Shown piece by piece: positions 60,414 to 64,000 of a stretch of DNA of 64,000 nt. The notes below the pieces were generated by a model, which did not search any database, had not been told where the DNA came from, and saw nothing but the letters and a program-made list of their open reading frames with translations. The position numbers and the translations under genes were made by a program. The stretch covers positions 558,001-622,000 of the forward strand of contig CAVRAZ010000006.1 of assembly GCA_963719135.1 (NCBI GenBank), given 5' to 3'. Position 1 is the stretch's first letter. The number at the start of each line of letters is the position of its first letter. The DNA is from CAVRAZ01 sp963719135. GTDB lineage: Bacteria; Pseudomonadota; Gammaproteobacteria; DSM-19610.

Positions 60414-60507
60414 GGTTTATGTCTTCTGCGGGTTTGGACTGCGCTCATTCTAAAGGCAATCCGCAGCGGCAGGCTATCGGTCGCCGCACCCTGCGCCCGC
60501 CCGCGCC

Positions 60508-62463
60508 TCACTTGCGCTCCAGCAGCAGGCTGCCGCCGGCGTGCAGGCAGACGTGCCAGCCCGATTTGACCCAGGTGGTCGCGACGGTGTCCAGAACGAG
60601 CAGCGGTCCTGCCAGCCAGGCGCCGGGCGCAAGATCCGAGCGCCGGTGCGTCGCGATCGACGGTGTCGCGCCCCCGGGATCGAGCGACGGCGCGGGTCTG
60701 CCATCGGGCACGCGCGCCGTCGCGGCAACCGGAAGCGACGGCGGCGGCGTGTGCAGCGTAAGCCGCAGATTGACCACCTCCACCGGCGCAACCATGCGGT
60801 GACCGAAGTGACGCTCGTGCAGGCGGTGAAAAGCCTGTGCGGCGTCCGCGAGCGACACATAGGGCACCGTGAGATGACTGCGCTGACCGCGGTAGCGCAA
60901 ATCGAGCCTGGGCGACGCCTCGACAATCTGTTCCGGCACGCCCTCGCCGGCCAGCTCGGCGACGCCGCGCGCCCTGAGCGTCGCGAACGCAGCGCGCAGC
61001 GCCGCGTCGTCGCAGTCGTCCAGGCCAGCCCGCACCGCCTGTGCCAACTGGCGCCCGCGCGGCGCGACCAGCATCCCCAGCGCCGACAACACGCCCGCGT
61101 AGGCCGGCACGACGGCGCGCGGCATCGACAGTGCTTCGGCCAGCTCGCACACGTGCAGGCCGCCGGCACCTCCGAAGGCCATCAGCGCGAAGTCCCGCGG
61201 ATCCAGGCCGCGCTGGACCGATATGACCCGCAGCGCCTGCGTCATGTGTTCGTTGCACACCCGCACGATACCCAGGGCCGCCTCCCGAACGGAAACGCCC
61301 GTGGCCGCGGCGAGCGGCGAGACGACCGCCACCGCCGCCTGCGGGTCCAGCACCATGCCGCCGCCGAGAAACGCCGCGGGACAGAGACGCCCCAGCACCA
61401 GGTTGGCATCGGTGACGGTCGGGCGCTGGCCACCGCGTGCGTAACAGGCCGGGCCGGGATCGGCGCCGGCTGACTCGGGTCCAACCTGTAATACGCCGCC
61501 TTCGTCCAGAAACGCAATCGAACCGCCGCCGGCGCCAATGGTATGCATGTCGACCATGGGCACCGCCACCGGATAGCCGCCGATGGCGCCGTCCGACGTC
61601 AGACCGATGTCACCGTCGATCAGCGCCACGTCGGTGGACGTGCCGCCCATGTCCAAGGTCAGCAGCCGCGTCAGCTCCAGCGGCAGCCCCAGGCTGCGCG
61701 CGCCCATCAGGCCGCCGGCCGGCCCCGACAGCAGCAGCTCGACCGCCCGCCCCGCCGCCTGCGCGCTGCCGATGGTCACCCCGGAACTCTGCATCACGCT
61801 GACCGTCGCCGGCGCCACGCCGCGCCGCAGGCGTGCGAGATAACCCTGGACCAGCGGCCCCACCCAGGCGTTCAGCCAGGTGGCGATGCCGCGTTCGTAT
61901 TCGCGGTATTCCGGCAACACGGCCGAGGACCGTGAAATGAACAGATCGGCCGGCAACAGCGCCTCCACCTCACGCTCGCAGCGGTCATCGAGAAACGAGA
62001 ACAGGAAATTGATCGCGACCGCACGCGGTGCAAGCGCGCGGACACGCTCGGCGAGCAGTACGCGGTCGGCATCGGTCAACGGGTCGACCAGCGTGCCGTC
62101 GGCCGCGAGCCGGCCGCCGACTTCGACGCAGAACGCCGGCGCAACCGGCGGCGGCCGCGGGCGCGGCCGCAGGTTGTAGAGTTCGCGCCGCGCCTGGCGC
62201 CCGATGGTCAGAACGTCGGCCAGGCCGCGGTTGGTGACGTAGAGCGTCGCCACGTCTTTGCCCTCGAGCACGGCATTGGTGGCCACCGTCGAACCCTGAA
62301 TCAGATGATAGGAACAGCCTTCGAGACCCAGTTCGCTGATGCCCCGGTGGATCGCCTCCTCCGGCGCCGTCGGCGTGGACAGGACCTTGTGGATCCGCAG
62401 CTCGGCGCCGTCGAACCAGACAAAGTCGGTGAAAGTGCCGCCGGTATCAACGCCCAGCAGCAA
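60508..62463 (-). CDS. Hydantoinase/oxoprolinase family protein (HyuA-like)
   Basis: ATP-dependent amidohydrolase subunit of the HyuA/oxoprolinase family, 651 residues. It has LLGVDTGGTFTDFV at the N-terminus, QGSTVATNAVLEGK, the LLSGPAGGLMGARSLG and LLTLDMGGTSTDVALIDG ATP-site segments, TIGAGGGSIAF, and AFGGAGGLHVCELAEAL. The partner HyuB-type subunit is not in the window. The start is a TTG at 62463 with GGAGG nine bases upstream, inside the preceding sensor gene, overlapping it by 17 bases. Longer forms would add sequence unlike the family. Substrate unknown. Confidence 0.87.
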   Translation of the reverse strand: MLLGVDTGGTFTDFVWFDGAELRIHKVLSTPTAPEEAIHRGISELGLEGCSYHLIQGSTVATNAVLEGKDVATLYVTNRGLADVLTIGRQARRELYNLRPRPRPPPVAPAFCVEVGGRLAADGTLVDPLTDADRVLLAERVRALAPRAVAINFLFSFLDDRCEREVEALLPADLFISRSSAVLPEYREYERGIATWLNAWVGPLVQGYLARLRRGVAPATVSVMQSSGVTIGSAQAAGRAVELLLSGPAGGLMGARSLGLPLELTRLLTLDMGGTSTDVALIDGDIGLTSDGAIGGYPVAVPMVDMHTIGAGGGSIAFLDEGGVLQVGPESAGADPGPACYARGGQRPTVTDANLVLGRLCPAAFLGGGMVLDPQAAVAVVSPLAAATGVSVREAALGIVRVCNEHMTQALRVISVQRGLDPRDFALMAFGGAGGLHVCELAEALSMPRAVVPAYAGVLSALGMLVAPRGRQLAQAVRAGLDDCDDAALRAAFATLRARGVAELAGEGVPEQIVEASPRLDLRYRGQRSHLTVPYVSLADAAQAFHRLHERHFGHRMVAPVEVVNLRLTLHTPPPSLPVAATARVPDGRPAPSLDPGGATPSIATHRRSDLAPGAWLAGPLLVLDTVATTWVKSGWHVCLHAGGSLLLERK

Positions 62464-63517
62464 GCGCGGACGCCTCCACGACGCAGTTGCCGCCGTTATC
62501 GCGCGCGCGCGCCAGCGCTTGATAGCAGCGCTCGAACAGCCGCTGCTGATCGTCGCCGCCGGCCGAATCGGCCAGCCCCTGGCTGACCCGGAGCGCTTTG
62601 CCTTGCGCGGGCGCTGCGTCCACGACATGGCGGCAGACGCGGTCGGCCACCTGGTGAGCGGTGTGCAGCGACGCGCCTTCGAGCAGAACCGCGAACATCT
62701 GACTGCCGACCCGACCGATCAGATCGAATTCGCGCACCGACGCCTTGATGATCCGGCGCACCGCGCGCAACGCTTCCTGACCCTCCACCTCGTTCAGTTG
62801 CTCGAAGTGGTCGATTTCGAGCAGGACCAGAGTGAGCCCCTGGCCGGCCTTGCGCGCCGTATCGAGCGCCTTGTCGAGCGCGTCCATCATCACCCGCCGG
62901 GTGACCGCGCCGGTCAGCGCGTCCCGTTCCAGCACGGCGTCGGTTTCGAGCGCCAGCCCCAGACCCACGCCGCCGTGATGCGCGCGGCGGTCGAGCCGGG
63001 CCAGCGCCCGCCGGTAGACTTCGCTCGCAATCAGCGTGTCCAGACTGGACAGGCGGGCCAGCAGCCGGACCAGTTGTTGCCGGTGTTCCGCGCTCATGCC
63101 GGCGAGCGCGAGCTGCTCGTACAGCAGCGCGCGCTGATAGCCTAGCGCCGCCAGGTACAGGCTGAGCGATACGCCCAGACGCACGTGGACCAGCGCCAGG
63201 CCGACCTGCTTCTCGAAGAACCCGGCACTACCGAAATCCTCGGTCCAGGTGCGTAAGTGAGCGGCCAGCGACTGCGCGAGACGCTGCCGGTCGAAACTGC
63301 GCAACAGTGCCGCGGTCTCGGGCTGACCGTCGAGAAAATCCAGGAAAGCGCCGACCACCGGCGCGATCTGCGTGCTGTCACCGAGAAAGGCCTGCAGCGG
63401 CTTGAACGCATCGGGCGCCATGTCGTCAAGCGCGGCGAGCCTCAGTTGCGTTCGGCGCCACACGGCGTCCAGCCCCAGTTGCTCGCTGATCGGTGTATCT
63501 GGTTTCAACCCCGGCAT
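62447..63517 (-). CDS. Globin-coupled sensor with degenerate GGDEF domain
   Basis: A 356-residue signalling protein. Residues 15-175 resemble the protoglobin sensor domain, with a candidate proximal heme histidine in LVHVRLGV (His111) and conserved helix patterns (FFEKQVGLALVHVRLGV; QRALLYEQLAL). A GGDEF-type domain follows (about 195-345) with the structural motifs DALTGAVTRRVM, LEIDHFEQLNE and FDLIGRV, but the signature loop reads GSQMF instead of GGDEF. It is therefore unlikely to synthesise cyclic-di-GMP. The gene overlaps the downstream HyuA-like gene. Heme binding is predicted, not shown. Confidence 0.83.
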   Translation of the reverse strand: MPGLKPDTPISEQLGLDAVWRRTQLRLAALDDMAPDAFKPLQAFLGDSTQIAPVVGAFLDFLDGQPETAALLRSFDRQRLAQSLAAHLRTWTEDFGSAGFFEKQVGLALVHVRLGVSLSLYLAALGYQRALLYEQLALAGMSAEHRQQLVRLLARLSSLDTLIASEVYRRALARLDRRAHHGGVGLGLALETDAVLERDALTGAVTRRVMMDALDKALDTARKAGQGLTLVLLEIDHFEQLNEVEGQEALRAVRRIIKASVREFDLIGRVGSQMFAVLLEGASLHTAHQVADRVCRHVVDAAPAQGKALRVSQGLADSAGGDDQQRLFERCYQALARARDNGGNCVVEASALAAGR

Positions 63518-63659
63518 CCGCTATCCCAATTCGGAAAATTTTACGTTATGCTTGTGCGCCGCTTGATGTGAACGGATTTTCAATCGCGCGGTCTCACTGA
63601 CCCGACGACACATCCAGCGCGTTCCCCCTACCGGACCTGCCGGGCAGATCATAAAACAC

Positions 63660-64000
63660 ATGGCATCAAAAATCCTGATCAGTGTCGAACGGCTGTACCG
63701 GTACTACGGGTCGGTCTGCGCGGCACAGGATATCAGCTTCGAACTGGCGCAGGGCGAGGTTCTCGGCTTCCTGGGGCCGAACGGCGCCGGCAAGACCTCC
63801 ACCATGCGCATGCTGACCGGCACCCTCGCACCCAGCGCCGGCCGGGTCCTGATCAACGGCATCGACCTGCTGGAGAACCCCAAGGCGGCCAAGGCGCAGA
63901 TCGGTTATCTGCCGGAAAATCCGCCCGTTTACCGGGAACTTACCGTGAACGAATACCTGACCTACTGCGCCCGCCTGCGGCGCGTCGCACCGGTACACCG
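63660..64000 (+). CDS. ABC transporter ATP-binding protein, N-terminal part (cut by window edge)
   Basis: Start of an ABC transporter ATPase, 113 residues visible. It opens MASKILISVERLYRYYG and contains the A-loop tyrosine, Walker A GPNGAGKTST and the start of the Q-loop region (IGYLPENPPVY). The LxExLxYCA pattern after it resembles ABC-2-type or gliding-motility-type exporters (GldA-like). The signature motif and Walker B lie beyond the window. It is divergent from the sensor gene at 63517. The transported substrate cannot be inferred. Confidence 0.88.
   Translation, partial: MASKILISVERLYRYYGSVCAAQDISFELAQGEVLGFLGPNGAGKTSTMRMLTGTLAPSAGRVLINGIDLLENPKAAKAQIGYLPENPPVYRELTVNEYLTYCARLRRVAPVH

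Noticed and set aside
60508..62628. A 706-residue HyuA-like protein starting at 62628
   Set aside because: The additional 55 residues are arginine/alanine-rich shadow sequence of the upstream sensor gene, while GGAGG and a TTG at 62463 mark the family N-terminus.

Overview
The window reads as one continuous piece of a GC-rich gammaproteobacterial chromosome, and nearly all of it is core housekeeping sequence. The strongest taxonomic hint is gene order. From about 17.0 kb to 42.2 kb (chpC-chpB-chpA-pilJ-pilI-pilH-pilG, gshB-tonB-yqgE-ruvX-pyrR-pyrB-pyrC', pilU-pilT, proC-yggT-yggU, DUF4426) it follows the layout known from Pseudomonas aeruginosa around PA0388-PA0415. The metK-ahcY-metF block with an SAH riboswitch, the tkt-gap-pgk-pyk block and the dispersed repeats suggest a non-Pseudomonas lineage, perhaps Chromatiales/Ectothiorhodospiraceae-like. 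That placement is inference.

Region by region: (1) 0-4.9 kb, minus strand, tkt-gap-pgk-pyk (central carbon; pyk is cut by the window edge). (2) 5.2-10.3 kb: a thioredoxin-like protein, then the activated methyl cycle genes metK, ahcY (behind an SAH riboswitch) and metF. (3) 10.5-16.8 kb: an RND efflux adaptor and permease (the permease gene is frameshifted), bioA and rsmE. (4) 17.0-28.3 kb, minus strand: the Chp chemosensory system controlling type IV pili (pilG, pilH, pilI, pilJ, chpA, chpB, chpC), with pilJ frameshifted and no pilK. (5) 28.5-35.3 kb: gshB, tonB, yqgE, ruvX, pyrR, pyrB, an inactive dihydroorotase-like pyrC' and a PyrK-like flavoprotein. (6) 35.4-37.5 kb: twitching motors pilU and pilT. 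(7) 37.7-42.2 kb: proC, yggT, yggU, a dynamin-like GTPase and a DUF4426 protein. (8) 42.2-47.1 kb: a DsbD_2-type membrane protein, ampG, an exonuclease III-family protein, pyrE, a TauE/SafE permease and a frameshifted DUF4124 protein. (9) 47.1-53.7 kb: argB, algC-type mutase, dut, coaBC, radC, rpmB, rpmG, ending in a strong bidirectional terminator. (10) 53.7-64 kb: a fatty-acid desaturase, an EAL-like/HDOD protein, ppx and ppk (polyphosphate turnover), a HyuA-like protein, a globin-coupled sensor with a degenerate GGDEF domain, and the start of an ABC transporter ATPase.

Functionally the window links the SAM cycle, pyrimidine synthesis (pyrR, pyrB, pyrC', a PyrK-like gene, pyrE, dut), type IV pilus motility (Chp signalling, PilT/PilU, a TonB3-like protein) and polyphosphate/second-messenger signalling. 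I found no CRISPR array, rRNA, tRNA, transposase, phage genes or defence island.

The most unusual signals are: three separate single-base frameshifts in otherwise intact genes; a roughly 300-bp element bounded by 63-bp imperfect inverted repeats between metK and ahcY, with a related inverted pair after ppx; terminator-like hairpins just upstream of metK and ppx; several genes whose catalytic motifs are degenerate (pyrC', the GGDEF protein, the EAL-like protein, the ChpB receiver-like domain); and a dynamin-like GTPase sitting where metX-metW lies in Pseudomonas. I see no convincing evidence of an entirely new system.
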